Of a DNA stretch of 64,000 nt, positions 19,094 to 28,357 are shown piece by piece. This stretch comes from Caldilineaceae bacterium (lineage in GTDB: Bacteria; Chloroflexota; Anaerolineae; Caldilineales; Caldilineaceae): NCBI GenBank assembly GCA_022842065.1, contig JALHQH010000015.1:167559-231558 (forward strand). Reading direction: 5' to 3'. The position numbers were made by a program, and so were the translations under genes. The number at the start of each line of letters is the position of its first letter. Position 1 is the first letter of the stretch. The notes under the pieces are model-generated. The model did not search any database. It was not told the origin of the DNA and saw nothing but the letters and a program-made list of their open reading frames with translations.

Positions 19094-20329
19094 ATGCTAC
19101 CCCAATGGCGCCGAAATCTATACATTCTGTTTGGTGTACAGTTATTGACCACCGCTGGTTTTAGCCTGATTTTCCCCTTTCTGCCGCTCTATATCAAGGA
19201 AGTAGGGGTGGCAACGCGCGGTAGTCTAGAATTTTGGGCGGGAATGGTCTTTTCCATGCAGGCGTTGACCATGATGATCAGCTCACCGTTTTGGGGCGTG
19301 ATCGCTGATCGCCACGGGCGCAAACCGATGCTTTTGCGCGCCACCCTGGGGGGCGCGGTCTTGGTCACCCTGATGGGTTTTGTGCAGAATGCGGAGCAAC
19401 TGGTGATCTTGCGCGCCATTCAAGGCGCGGTAACGGGGGTAATCTCCTCGGTTAACGCCCTTGCCACCGCCACCACCCCGCCGGAAAAGAGCGGCAGTGC
19501 GCTTGGCCTGCTCATGTTGGGCCGTTGGGGCGGCATTGCCTTGGGGCCAGTCGTCGGTGGCATCTTGGGGGATGCCTTTGGCTATCGCGAGAGTTTCTGG
19601 ATTACCGGCCTCATGCTGGGCCTCGCCGGCCTCACCGTCTGGTTCTGGGTCCACGAAGAGTTTACCCCGGTCGCCAAAAGCAAACAGATCGGCATGATCG
19701 CCAGCTATCGCCAACTGCTCACCATGCCCGGCATGATCCCGCTCTATCTGCTTGCCTTCCTACGCAGCCTCGGCCAGATGATGATCTACCCCGTTGCCTC
19801 GCTGTTTATGATCCAACTGCTGCAGACCGAAACCGGCGCCGCCACCGCGACGGGCCTGATGATCGGTGCGGTTGGCGCGGCCAGCGCGGTCAGCGGCGTC
19901 TACCTTGGCCAGTTGGGTGACAAGATCGGCCATCAGAAGATCCTGATTGGCTCTGCCATAGCCGCCGTGCTCTTCTATCTGCCGCAACCCTTTGTCACCA
20001 CGCCCTGGCAACTGATTCTCCTACAAGGGCTGACCGGCCTCGCCGCCGGTGGACTGCTCTCGCCCATGGCCGCCCTCATGAACCTCTGGACACCGCCCGG
20101 CACGCAGGGCGCCACCTACGCCCTCGACAACAGCGTCGTCGCCGCCGGCCGCTCCATCGCCCCCATGATCGCGGCGGGGGTGGCGGTCTGGTGGGGCGTG
20201 CGCGGGGTCTTTGGGGTCACCGCACTGGTTTATGGGGTGATCCTGGGGCTGGTAATCTGGATGGCGCAGGGGGTGAAGGCCAGGCAGGCACAGCTTGCGG
20301 GGGACGCGCAGGCTGTGGTGGGGGATTGA
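19094..20329 (+). CDS. Major facilitator superfamily transporter (drug:H+ antiporter type)
   Basis: The 411-residue protein has 12 predicted membrane segments. MFS motif A between segments 2 and 3 reads [16 protein letters not shown], and the second-half equivalent is [15 protein letters not shown]. The N-terminal pattern ([17 protein letters not shown]) is typical of the DHA1-type multidrug exporters. The substrate cannot be deduced. AAGGA precedes the ATG, and a hairpin lies just upstream. Base composition becomes more GC-rich toward the 3' half. Confidence 0.92.
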   Translation: MLPQWRRNLYILFGVQLLTTAGFSLIFPFLPLYIKEVGVATRGSLEFWAGMVFSMQALTMMISSPFWGVIADRHGRKPMLLRATLGGAVLVTLMGFVQNAEQLVILRAIQGAVTGVISSVNALATATTPPEKSGSALGLLMLGRWGGIALGPVVGGILGDAFGYRESFWITGLMLGLAGLTVWFWVHEEFTPVAKSKQIGMIASYRQLLTMPGMIPLYLLAFLRSLGQMMIYPVASLFMIQLLQTETGAATATGLMIGAVGAASAVSGVYLGQLGDKIGHQKILIGSAIAAVLFYLPQPFVTTPWQLILLQGLTGLAAGGLLSPMAALMNLWTPPGTQGATYALDNSVVAAGRSIAPMIAAGVAVWWGVRGVFGVTALVYGVILGLVIWMAQGVKARQAQLAGDAQAVVGD

Positions 20330-20358
20330 AACTAAATTATAAATGCCTTATAATTCGC

Positions 20359-21288
20359 TTACTTCACTCGTTTCAACACCCCTAAATCCGCGCTCGACAG
20401 CGTCTCGACCGGCGCAGGGGTTGGTTGTGCAACGGCCGGCTTGGCTGGTTGCGCAGCTGTAGGGTTGGCTGCTGTTGACCTGGGATTGCCGCCCATAAAG
20501 ATTCTGGCTCCCCCCTGTTCATCAATGGCGACACTGGCATTGCCGCTATTTTCCACACTAATCCGGGTACGTCCCATATCAATGCCGGCAATTGCACCGA
20601 CGGCTTCCAAGGTTACTTCTTCCGAGAGGCCAGGGAACTGTTCGCGGAGTAATGTGGTAATCCGTTCGCGACTAAAGCTGCCGATCAGGTCGTCACTGAT
20701 GTTGAGGCCGACAATGGTAATCGGCTGGGCTTGGTTCAAGATGGCACCAATCGTCGGGAGGGTTTGCGCGAGTTTCTCACGGACGAGCGTCAACAGCCGA
20801 TCATTGATGGGCAACCCTGGCACAATCGGTAACACATTATAAAAATAGGCGTCACCCGCCGGTTTGTATTCGTTCCCCACCTGGGTTGCACTAGCCACCA
20901 ACGCCTCGCGTACTTTGGTCCCCACCAATTTGTCACGCTCTTTGTCATCAAAATGGATTAACTGGGTCAACTGGGCAGGATCATCCCCCGCGGTGGCGAC
21001 CGGATCAACGCGGTACCATAAGTTGAGCGTATAGCCAAAGGGCACGCCGCGCATAAAGAGCCCATCGATCCGGATATTGCGCGGCTTGTCAACGGCATTA
21101 AAGGTGCGGTGGACAGTCTCAAGCTTGGACATGCGCACCAATCCTGGGCCGGCAATCCGGTTAAACCGCCCCAACCGATAAACGACCAGCCGCTCTTCTT
21201 CGGGCACCACTTGCATCTGCCAGGGTAGTAGATAAACGGCGGCGATAATGCCTGCAATGACGAATAGTACAACGAGAAAAATATCCAT
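20359..21288 (-). CDS. SPFH/Band-7 domain protein
   Basis: The 309-residue protein has one N-terminal membrane segment (residues 2-22) followed by a Band-7 domain starting near QVVPEEERLVVYRLGRFNRI. SPFH proteins oligomerise on membranes and organise microdomains. The C-terminus is Ala/Pro-rich. The start at 21288 is preferred because AGGGGAAG precedes it and the membrane segment then begins at once. An in-frame upstream extension is Arg-rich and overlaps the neighbour. The gene follows an AAA ATPase by 14 bp, so the two are likely cotranslated. Confidence 0.85.
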   Translation of the reverse strand: MDIFLVVLFVIAGIIAAVYLLPWQMQVVPEEERLVVYRLGRFNRIAGPGLVRMSKLETVHRTFNAVDKPRNIRIDGLFMRGVPFGYTLNLWYRVDPVATAGDDPAQLTQLIHFDDKERDKLVGTKVREALVASATQVGNEYKPAGDAYFYNVLPIVPGLPINDRLLTLVREKLAQTLPTIGAILNQAQPITIVGLNISDDLIGSFSRERITTLLREQFPGLSEEVTLEAVGAIAGIDMGRTRISVENSGNASVAIDEQGGARIFMGGNPRSTAANPTAAQPAKPAVAQPTPAPVETLSSADLGVLKRVK

Positions 21289-21302
21289 GTTGTTCTTCCC
21301 CT

Positions 21303-22325
21303 TTACCCTGTATAACTGCGCAAAAACGCCGCAAAGACTGGACTGAACCACTCCAATTTGCCCGGATTCGACAATAGGCCGCGGCGCATGAGGTGGTCGA
21401 TCACTTCTTGGTCGTCGGCCGTCTCTTCCTCGCGTGCCACGCGCAGGGCGACTTCCTGCTCGCCGGGGTGAAGCCCGCGCAAGATCCGTTGACATTCGTC
21501 GCGCACGTCGTTCTTCTCTAGGAAATAGGCGACAAAATCGGCGGTTTCCGGTGGCGCGCCGCGCCATAGTTCGAAGATCACTTTAATCAGCCGCGCATGG
21601 CCGCCGGTGAGACTCTCGATAATCGTCAGATCGCGTGTGCCTAGTGGTTTGCCCGCACCCTCGTTAAGATAGGTTAACATCTGGCGCGCATCTTCGTGTT
21701 CGTAAAGGCCCAGCGCATAGATGTGATTACTAAAGAGATCGTAAAACTTGGAGTTGCCTTTGAGTTCATGGTTGCGACCGAGGACATGGGGCAGCTTCTT
21801 GGTGAAGATCAGATAGCTGAGCCGGCCCCGATTCTCGCTGCGCAAGGCGTTGAACTGTTCCAACATCGGCAGCGGCCCCAGTTGGAGGATGCGATCAAAA
21901 TCATCAAGGATGAACATGATCTGCTGCTTTTGCTCCTGGCAGAGCCAGTTAACCCGCGCCTTGAGATCGCTCAGGGCTTTCTGGTCTTGATAAAGTTGGG
22001 TGATCTTGGCATCGGCGGGCGGCTGGGGCAGATGTTGTGTTGTCTCGGTGAGCGCGGCCAGCAACTGTTTCCAGAGCCCTTCCGGCGTCTGATCCCAGGT
22101 GTTGCCGTCAATCACAGGGAAGTGGATCGTACCCGTCTCTTTGCCCAGCCAATGGGGCTTGTAGTTATAGGGATCGCTGTGGAGAAAGTTGGTGATGTTT
22201 GACTTGCCCGTGCCGGCGATGCCGACAAAACAGAGCGATTGCCCACTTTTGGCCGCTTCACAGATCAGCGTAATTTCACTCTGGCGATAGGTGAGCCCAT
22301 AGCGGGGTGTAATGGTGTTCGTCAT
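21303..22325 (-). CDS. P-loop AAA-type ATPase
   Basis: This 340-residue soluble protein has Walker A GIAGTGKSN at about residues 35-43 and Walker B IMFILDDFD near residue 140. Its helical C-terminal half may be winged-helix-like (EEVIDHLMRRGLL-type pattern). It is related to the N-terminal ATPase of the protein at 60698-62110 (VGTSGTGKSNIAGYL). These belong to the STAND/ORC-like ATPases that act as regulated switches. It is paired with a Band-7 membrane protein, so a membrane-associated switch is a plausible guess. Function is unassigned. Confidence 0.75.
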   Translation of the reverse strand: MTNTITPRYGLTYRQSEITLICEAAKSGQSLCFVGIAGTGKSNITNFLHSDPYNYKPHWLGKETGTIHFPVIDGNTWDQTPEGLWKQLLAALTETTQHLPQPPADAKITQLYQDQKALSDLKARVNWLCQEQKQQIMFILDDFDRILQLGPLPMLEQFNALRSENRGRLSYLIFTKKLPHVLGRNHELKGNSKFYDLFSNHIYALGLYEHEDARQMLTYLNEGAGKPLGTRDLTIIESLTGGHARLIKVIFELWRGAPPETADFVAYFLEKNDVRDECQRILRGLHPGEQEVALRVAREEETADDQEVIDHLMRRGLLSNPGKLEWFSPVFAAFLRSYTG

Positions 22326-22443
22326 CGTTACCTGCCAAATGGTTGCGGCAGCCCGGAGCCGGCGTTCCTCCGCACTGCACAGGAGAACACACTTTTCCAG
22401 ACAGATTATAGCCTGTTTATGCGCTTCTTACAACTGTCAGGCG

Positions 22444-22543
22444 TTGATAATCAGTACACCGCAACGTGTAGTTTGCATCCTCAAATGCGAACGGGGGTCT
22501 GCATCTGAGGATGCAGACTACACTGCGGTCTACTGATAATCAA
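22444..22543. repeat. 100-nt imperfect foldback element
   Basis: The outer arms (22444-22463 and 22524-22543) match at 18 of 20 positions. Inner arms around GCATCCTCA/TGAGGATGC continue the stem. It lies downstream of the receiver-kinase gene and upstream of the AAA gene. The core (ATGCGAACGGG, then CTGCATC and GACTACAC) resembles the 117-bp tandem repeat at 31208-31441, so both may be one REP-like family. Confidence 0.75.
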
Positions 22544-22601
22544 TAGACTGCAACCGTGCGCCCCATGGTCCATGATCTGTCCAATCGGTTTAATCAGCGT
22601 T

Positions 22602-24182
22602 CTATTGCTTTAAATCGATCAACTTGTTGCCCAGCCGCTCGCAGATGACGCTGGCCAATAGGATCGCCCGTTGACGCTGCCGCAGATCAATCGAGCGCAC
22701 CGAGGCAACATAAAGTGCGTCCAGCAGGAGTGCCCACAGATATTCGCGCTGATCCGCATAAGGGGCCGCGGTCACCGCCAACTGGCGCACGGTTTGGATC
22801 ACAGCCAGTGCTTTGGTCGCTTCGGGGTGCATGCTCAACATTAAGGTGGGCTGGAGCACGCTGTCGGGCTGTGGTGCCGCGATTAATACATTGGCCAACT
22901 CGTATAAGGTTTCCCATGCTAGGAAACTATCGGCGAGCCGGGTATAGATATCGACTTCTAGTTCAGCGAAGTCGCGCAGGGCATGACTGCAGCCAGTGCG
23001 CTCAAAGTCAATGATCCAGGCTTGTTCGCCTTCGATAAAGAGATTATCGCCATGCAGGTCGCCGTGGGTGACGGCATGGTGAATGATGGGGAACCAACTC
23101 GCCTGCTGATTGCGCTGCACCCAGGCCACTGGGTTACAGAGCGGCACATCCAGCTTGCGCCGCAAGCCAAGCAACAACTCGTCGTCGATGCGTCGCCAAC
23201 GTCTGCTTAGGCAAAACAGCTTGTCGTACGTGCTAAAGAGCGATTCGTTGACCGGTGCTGCATTCGCATAGTGCGGCTGCCAGATTTGGGTGAAGAAGCG
23301 GTGCAGCGGTTGCACAATGCGTTCAATGTCGTCTTTTGCCGCATAGTGCTGCGCAAAGGTGGGCAGTACGCGACCATTTGCTCCCATAAACGAGTAGATG
23401 GTGCCCCCCAAATCCCAAAAGGTTGCGCTTTGCTCTAAACGCGTGGCATGGAGACCGGGCATCCAGTTCTGAACATGCGCCGCATAGTTGGTTGCTTCCT
23501 GCTGAGTTGCTGTGGCGCTGGCTAACTTGAGCACTTTGGGCTCAAAATTGTCAGCATAAATCTTGGTGACAATTGACCGGCCGCGTAAAAAAGCCCCGAC
23601 ACTGCGCTCACTGCCGGCAATTGCTTCCGGGGTGAAGTGGTGATTCTTGGGAAAGAGCTGGGCGACCATATCATCTAAAATTGATGAGTCGCCGGGGGTG
23701 CCGTCGGGTGTGTTCAGCAGCTTTTCAACAATTTGGGTCAGTGGCCAACTCTCTGGCCATGCGACTTGGATGGGCCGGGCCGCCGCACAAGCTTCCTCGG
23801 CTGCTTCCCTGACGGTGTTAAAGAGTGCTTCGGTTTCGTATTTATCCACCCAGGCAAAGGCCTTATATTCGCGCGCTGCTTTACGGGTCACCGCCGCGCC
23901 AAGGTAGGAAGAGTAGAGGATACAACGGGCGGACTGCAGCAACGGCAGCAACTCTAGTCCACTGACATCGTCAATATAGTCATCGATCAGCCGTAGATCG
24001 ACAATCGCCACATGGGGCCGAAAACGGTGGGCGAGAGCGACGGCATTCGTAATCAATTGGGTGCCACTACCCTCGGCGACCTGGACCGCATAATTGCGTT
24101 TGGTTAAGGCCAGGGTCAGGTAATGACAGATGGTTTCGTCATTGTCGACGACGAGAACACGTGGGGCGGCTGTGCGGTTCAT
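22602..24182 (-). CDS. Receiver domain fused to aminoglycoside-kinase-like phosphotransferase
   Basis: The 526-residue protein starts with a response-regulator receiver domain (about 1-125): acidic pocket VVDNDE, phospho-acceptor Asp62 in VAIVDLRL, conserved Lys near residue 114. After a linker, residues about 190-450 form a kinase-like fold. It has an N-lobe with two Lys (FEPKVLKLA), the catalytic loop HGDLHGDN at 373-380 and the metal-binding IIDFERTG at 391-398. All key residues are present, so it may be active. The target is unknown. The start at 24182 follows AAGGA. It lies after a GAF histidine kinase, a likely phosphodonor. The kinase part resembles that of the 57494-60412 product. Confidence 0.85.
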   Translation of the reverse strand: MNRTAAPRVLVVDNDETICHYLTLALTKRNYAVQVAEGSGTQLITNAVALAHRFRPHVAIVDLRLIDDYIDDVSGLELLPLLQSARCILYSSYLGAAVTRKAAREYKAFAWVDKYETEALFNTVREAAEEACAAARPIQVAWPESWPLTQIVEKLLNTPDGTPGDSSILDDMVAQLFPKNHHFTPEAIAGSERSVGAFLRGRSIVTKIYADNFEPKVLKLASATATQQEATNYAAHVQNWMPGLHATRLEQSATFWDLGGTIYSFMGANGRVLPTFAQHYAAKDDIERIVQPLHRFFTQIWQPHYANAAPVNESLFSTYDKLFCLSRRWRRIDDELLLGLRRKLDVPLCNPVAWVQRNQQASWFPIIHHAVTHGDLHGDNLFIEGEQAWIIDFERTGCSHALRDFAELEVDIYTRLADSFLAWETLYELANVLIAAPQPDSVLQPTLMLSMHPEATKALAVIQTVRQLAVTAAPYADQREYLWALLLDALYVASVRSIDLRQRQRAILLASVICERLGNKLIDLKQ

Positions 24183-24212
24183 AAATGGTCCTTCTCTTGT
24201 AATAGCTGCTGC

Positions 24213-24250
24213 CCGCATTAACAATTGTCAATTGACATTTGTTAATGCGG
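24213..24250. repeat. 38-bp near-perfect loopless palindrome
   Basis: Two 19-nt halves are reverse complements with one mismatched pair and no loop, centred on TCAATTGA. It lies between the stop of the GAF histidine kinase and the start of the receiver-kinase, both on the minus strand. No T-tract is present. Confidence 0.85.
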
Positions 24251-24253
24251 CTC

Positions 24254-27200
24254 CTATGCCCTTGGGACGGTAAAGGCAATACAGGCACCTGGTCCTGGCT
24301 CGTCTGTTTTTAACCAAGCGTGCCCACCGTGTAACTCGACGATGTGGCGTACAAGGAGCAACCCGCGACCGTGACGCTCTTGGCTGCGCTCGCCTTTGTG
24401 GGCAATGGGGCGGTTAAAGAGCTGGCTCACAATCTCGGGCCGCACGCCGCGTCCATTATCTTTCACCCAAACCTCCACTACCTGCTGACGCGCTTGGGTG
24501 CCAATCGTAATGATGAGTGGCTTGGTTGGCTTGTCATTGGCCCGCACCGCATTCAACACCAGGTGGCGCAGCAGGCGCCGTAGCCACTGGTCATGCATGC
24601 GGACTTCGACCGCAGGACAACCCGTGGCCAATACAAATTGGACGCTGCCATGTTTGCGGCAGAGGGTCTTCACCTCGCCATTAATGACGAGATCAACGGG
24701 GACATGATCAAACTCATGTTCGCCATGTTCGCGCTCTTGGTCATTTTCAAGGGTCGGCGCGCGCTCTGGCAACCCCGGCATGATCAGGTTGATTACATAT
24801 TCATCAATCTCATCCAGCCGTTTCCTTAGCAACGTGTGCGGTACCGTTTCTTCCATCCGCAATGTTTCAATCGCTAGCCGAATATGCGCTACCTCGCGAT
24901 GAATATCATGCACAATGTCGGCACCCCAGGCGCCCATCACGGCAATCGCATTGGAGCGGCCCAGTTGTTCGGCATGGTGTGCATTTTCAATCGCGATGAC
25001 GGCCAAGTTAGATAGGCCAATCAATACGGTGCGATTTTCTATCGTCAGTCCGCCCACTTTGGGGTGTTCCACATTGAGGACCCCCAATGGTTGGGTCCCC
25101 GCCTCGCCGCCGCGGCGTAAGACAACGGCTAGCTCCGAGCCGGTATTCGGTAACCCTTGGACAAACGCCGGATCTTGGGTAACATCGGTCACCAGTTGCG
25201 CATCGTTCAGCCGGACGGCACGGGCGGTGATCCCAGGCCCAGTCACCGACATCAGACCAAAGCGCTGTTTCAAATTATCGCGTTCAGTCAGTGGCCAGGC
25301 CGCCCGAAATTCCAGATGATCACCTTCGACGATTTGCAGTGTCCCAAAGAAGGCCCCGGTGACTTCAATCGCTTGTTCTAGAATCGCCTGCAGTACATCA
25401 TCCAACTGGACGCCGGCTTGCGTGATCGCCTTCCCCGCCATGTGTAAGGCCCGAAACTGGCGGACTTCATATTTTTCCAATTCGTAGAGGCGGGCGTTTT
25501 CAATCGCAATCGCCGCTTGATTGGCAATGGTGGCCAATAGCTCTTTGTGTTCTTCCTTAAAGACAAATTCGCGTTGGACGCCACGCAGCCCAATCATGCC
25601 GACGAGTTTATCTTTATAGATCATCGGTGCGCCCAGCCAGCAATAGGTTTGGCTGCTAAAGGAACGCAAGTTGTGCGCTTCCAGCCAACCACGAAAATCG
25701 GCATTGACTAAAACTGGCGTGCGCACATGCTCAAACTGCCAGCGCTGCATCAGCCATTCCGCCACACTACCATGTTTGCCCCAGGGTGCCCGGTTGTAGA
25801 GGGGGTGGTCTGCTTTCGCCGCTTCTGTGAGTGAGCGGCCATTTTCATAGGCCAGCGGGAACCAGATCGTCTGACTTTTTTCGTCGTACAACGCGATATA
25901 CATGTTGCTTGTATCAAGGCCGACCTTTTGCATGGCTCTGCCGGCTTCGTGGTAGATGTTCTCGATCTCCTTTGCTTCTTCATCAATATCGCTGATCCGC
26001 CGTTGGAACTCGCTGACCGCGCGCAACTCGTTAATCCGCTGCTGCAACTGGGCGTTGACCTCTTCCAGTTGCAACTGGGTGCGGTCGTAACGCCGGGAAT
26101 TGTCCAACACAATCGCAATGTGGTTTGCAATGCCTTCTAGAAAATGTTGATCATATTCATCAAAGCTGCCGGGGCTGTCGGTATAACTGCGAAGTCCCAG
26201 CGCACCAACAACGCGCCCGTTGCGTGATAAGGGCACCACCAGGCAACTTTTGATGCCTGCCCTGGCCTGCTGATCAATGGCATAGCGCCCCGACCAGGTT
26301 GCAAAGTTCTCTACCAGTAGTGTTTTACGATGTTGTAAGACCCATTCGACATAACCAAGCCGCTGGCTGGCCGGCTGCTGTGGTCCATAGAACGTCCCTG
26401 GTTGGCGCAAGCGCTGTGGCACCGGTCGGCCATGATCATAGGCGACGGGAAAGTCAATCAGATGATTCTCACTGTTGTAGTTGGCCAGAAAAAAGCCGCT
26501 GATATCAACCTGGCGATCCAGATGGGCCAGGATCTGTTCTAACTGATCCTCCAACCCCATAATATCGCTAATATCTTCCTGAAAACGGGTGATGCGGCGG
26601 CGAATCTCGTGTTGGCGTGTATTGCGCAGTGCAATCGCGGTATGGGGGGCGAGCCGCTCGACAAAACGGCGTTCTTCCGTACTAATGCCGTCAGCTTCAC
26701 TGCTCGCCACGTAGAGGACCCCTAAGGTCTGTCCGTTAAAGATCAAGGGCATACAAAAGGCGGCAGCGGTTTCCGTGTCCCACGGCACATAGTGCGATGC
26801 CTGTTTTACATGGGGCAGGTAAAGTGGCTTGCCCTGCAAGGCAACAAAGCCAATAAAGCTTGTCTCGTCTAAAGGCAGGCGGCGCCGCGGTGGTTGCCAC
26901 CAACGGGTTTCCGCATGATGCACCGTCAGAAACTCGACGTGCATTGAATGTTTATTAACCGTCCATAGGGTCGCATAGATGGCATCGGTCAGGACCACGG
27001 CTTGCATGACGATGGCTTCTGCGACCTCTTGGGGCGAGCCGAGCGTGGCGATTTTGCTGATGTGCTCAATGCTGGCCAATTCACGTCGGCTGCGTTCACT
27101 GATGCGCGCCCCAATCGCAATTAACTCAAGCAGATTTTCCAGCGTCATCCGGTCGCTGGCGAGAAAGGGGCCGCCATTGTGGTCGTACTTGTTACAAATA

Positions 27201-27676
27201 CCGACCAGGTAATACTGGTCAATAATCTTGAGCGGCATCAGGATGGCGGAGGTGGCCTGGGCGAATTCAAGGCCACGGATGATCTGATCCGTTTCGCCAT
27301 CGAGTGAGTCGATCACACGCGATTGTCCGCTGGCGATCACCTGTTGCAAGAGCGGCGTGACCATAAACTCGCCATGCTTTAAGCCATCCTGCGCAAAAAA
27401 ACTTAGTAATTCATAGCTTGGCTCGATGACCGCACGGGCCGTGTCCAACTTGAGCAAAAAGGCGCGTAGACCATTAAGCGCCGCCGCCATATCGGGCAAT
27501 AATTTGATCAGCACTGCTTCAATATCACTCTGGCCGCGGCGTTCGAGTGTGCGAATTTCACTTGTGGCATGGCGCAAGGCGCGCACAAGCTGGCGATATT
27601 TCTCGGCATCGCGCTGCGAGTCACTGCGGCTCCGTTTATCGGGCGCTTCCAGGCGCAGATCTTGGTAGGCACACAT
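24254..27676 (-). CDS. Multi-GAF sensor histidine kinase
   Basis: This 1140-residue cytoplasmic sensor has about five successive GAF domains (roughly 45-195, 205-355, 365-535, 560-745, 755-910) with no membrane segment. A dimerisation helix with the presumed phospho-acceptor His follows (DIVHDIHREVAHIRLA, about 925). The C-terminal HATPase domain shows the N box LRHLVLNAVRAN, G1 DNGRGV and G2 GRGLLLVRHIVELHGG. GAF domains bind small ligands such as cyclic nucleotides or tetrapyrroles; no bilin-type Cys pattern was recognised. It is flanked by a receiver protein (18 bp upstream) and a receiver-kinase, forming a likely phosphorelay. Confidence 0.88.
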   Translation of the reverse strand: MCAYQDLRLEAPDKRSRSDSQRDAEKYRQLVRALRHATSEIRTLERRGQSDIEAVLIKLLPDMAAALNGLRAFLLKLDTARAVIEPSYELLSFFAQDGLKHGEFMVTPLLQQVIASGQSRVIDSLDGETDQIIRGLEFAQATSAILMPLKIIDQYYLVGICNKYDHNGGPFLASDRMTLENLLELIAIGARISERSRRELASIEHISKIATLGSPQEVAEAIVMQAVVLTDAIYATLWTVNKHSMHVEFLTVHHAETRWWQPPRRRLPLDETSFIGFVALQGKPLYLPHVKQASHYVPWDTETAAAFCMPLIFNGQTLGVLYVASSEADGISTEERRFVERLAPHTAIALRNTRQHEIRRRITRFQEDISDIMGLEDQLEQILAHLDRQVDISGFFLANYNSENHLIDFPVAYDHGRPVPQRLRQPGTFYGPQQPASQRLGYVEWVLQHRKTLLVENFATWSGRYAIDQQARAGIKSCLVVPLSRNGRVVGALGLRSYTDSPGSFDEYDQHFLEGIANHIAIVLDNSRRYDRTQLQLEEVNAQLQQRINELRAVSEFQRRISDIDEEAKEIENIYHEAGRAMQKVGLDTSNMYIALYDEKSQTIWFPLAYENGRSLTEAAKADHPLYNRAPWGKHGSVAEWLMQRWQFEHVRTPVLVNADFRGWLEAHNLRSFSSQTYCWLGAPMIYKDKLVGMIGLRGVQREFVFKEEHKELLATIANQAAIAIENARLYELEKYEVRQFRALHMAGKAITQAGVQLDDVLQAILEQAIEVTGAFFGTLQIVEGDHLEFRAAWPLTERDNLKQRFGLMSVTGPGITARAVRLNDAQLVTDVTQDPAFVQGLPNTGSELAVVLRRGGEAGTQPLGVLNVEHPKVGGLTIENRTVLIGLSNLAVIAIENAHHAEQLGRSNAIAVMGAWGADIVHDIHREVAHIRLAIETLRMEETVPHTLLRKRLDEIDEYVINLIMPGLPERAPTLENDQEREHGEHEFDHVPVDLVINGEVKTLCRKHGSVQFVLATGCPAVEVRMHDQWLRRLLRHLVLNAVRANDKPTKPLIITIGTQARQQVVEVWVKDNGRGVRPEIVSQLFNRPIAHKGERSQERHGRGLLLVRHIVELHGGHAWLKTDEPGPGACIAFTVPRA

Positions 27677-27694
27677 AACGCTTACTCTTTCCGG

Positions 27695-28162
27695 CTATTG
27701 CTGGTTTAATAATCTTTCCAGCGTGCTCATCATCTCTTCCAGATCAAAGGGTTTTTCTAGATAGGCCGTCCGTTTGTCACGCGCCACCAGCTGCTCATCC
27801 AGCAGGTGGTTCGCCACTGCCGATAAAATGAGCACCGGCACCTGGGGGGAAGTCCCCGCCGTCTCTTCGTTGCTAAAGCGGCCCTGGCGCAACTGCTGAT
27901 AAAAGCTCAGCCCGGTCTTCTGCCAGTTGACCCCTTCAAAGTGTAAATTCGTCACTTCCTGGTTATTGCCATCCAGGCTGACGGGATGGATCATCAGATC
28001 AACGCAGAGGAGGTCGAACCGTTCATGGCGCAGCCGCTCGGTCAACTCGGCCGCGGCGGTTAACTCGACCTGGTGACCGTGTACTTCCTCCAAAAAGAAT
28101 TTAAGCGGTGACATGCTTTCATAATCGTCATCAAGCAGCAGAATGCGTTTGTTGTGAGCCAT
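27695..28162 (-). CDS. Single-domain response regulator receiver
   Basis: The 155-residue protein is one receiver domain. It has the acidic pocket LLLDDDYE at residues 8-13, the phospho-acceptor Asp in LLCVDLMIH, and Lys in LEKPFDLEEMM. A roughly 30-residue insertion follows the acceptor segment. There is no output domain, so it may shuttle phosphate within the relay. The start at 28162 has AAGGA 9 nt upstream; an in-frame ATG 12 codons earlier lacks support. The gene overlaps nothing and precedes the GAF kinase by 18 bp. Confidence 0.9.
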   Translation of the reverse strand: MAHNKRILLLDDDYESMSPLKFFLEEVHGHQVELTAAAELTERLRHERFDLLCVDLMIHPVSLDGNNQEVTNLHFEGVNWQKTGLSFYQQLRQGRFSNEETAGTSPQVPVLILSAVANHLLDEQLVARDKRTAYLEKPFDLEEMMSTLERLLNQQ

Positions 28163-28198
28163 GTTGAATTCCTTGTCTACTGTTTTACCGCGCCCCAA

Positions 28199-28357
28199 GG
28201 GTATTGCTGATTTCCTAATCTACCGATTTACTGTATTAGACAAGCTGAGGCTGGACACTCGCCTCGAAATGAATTTCGGGCTGACAGCGCAAGTCGGCTG
28301 AAGCCGACTACTAAAATCACCTGTCCACTCTCAGGCTACCGACCCCGATTTACCGAT
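28199..28357. repeat. Octamer-repeat and hairpin region between kinase and receiver genes
   Basis: The region contains repeated CGATTTAC octamers (for example 28353-28380, running into the kinase gene's 3' end) and small hairpins such as AGTCGGCTGAAGCCGACT. The same octamer family occurs at 34070-34217 and 50010-50148. The last ten codons and the stop of the upstream kinase lie inside the repeat. Confidence 0.7.
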
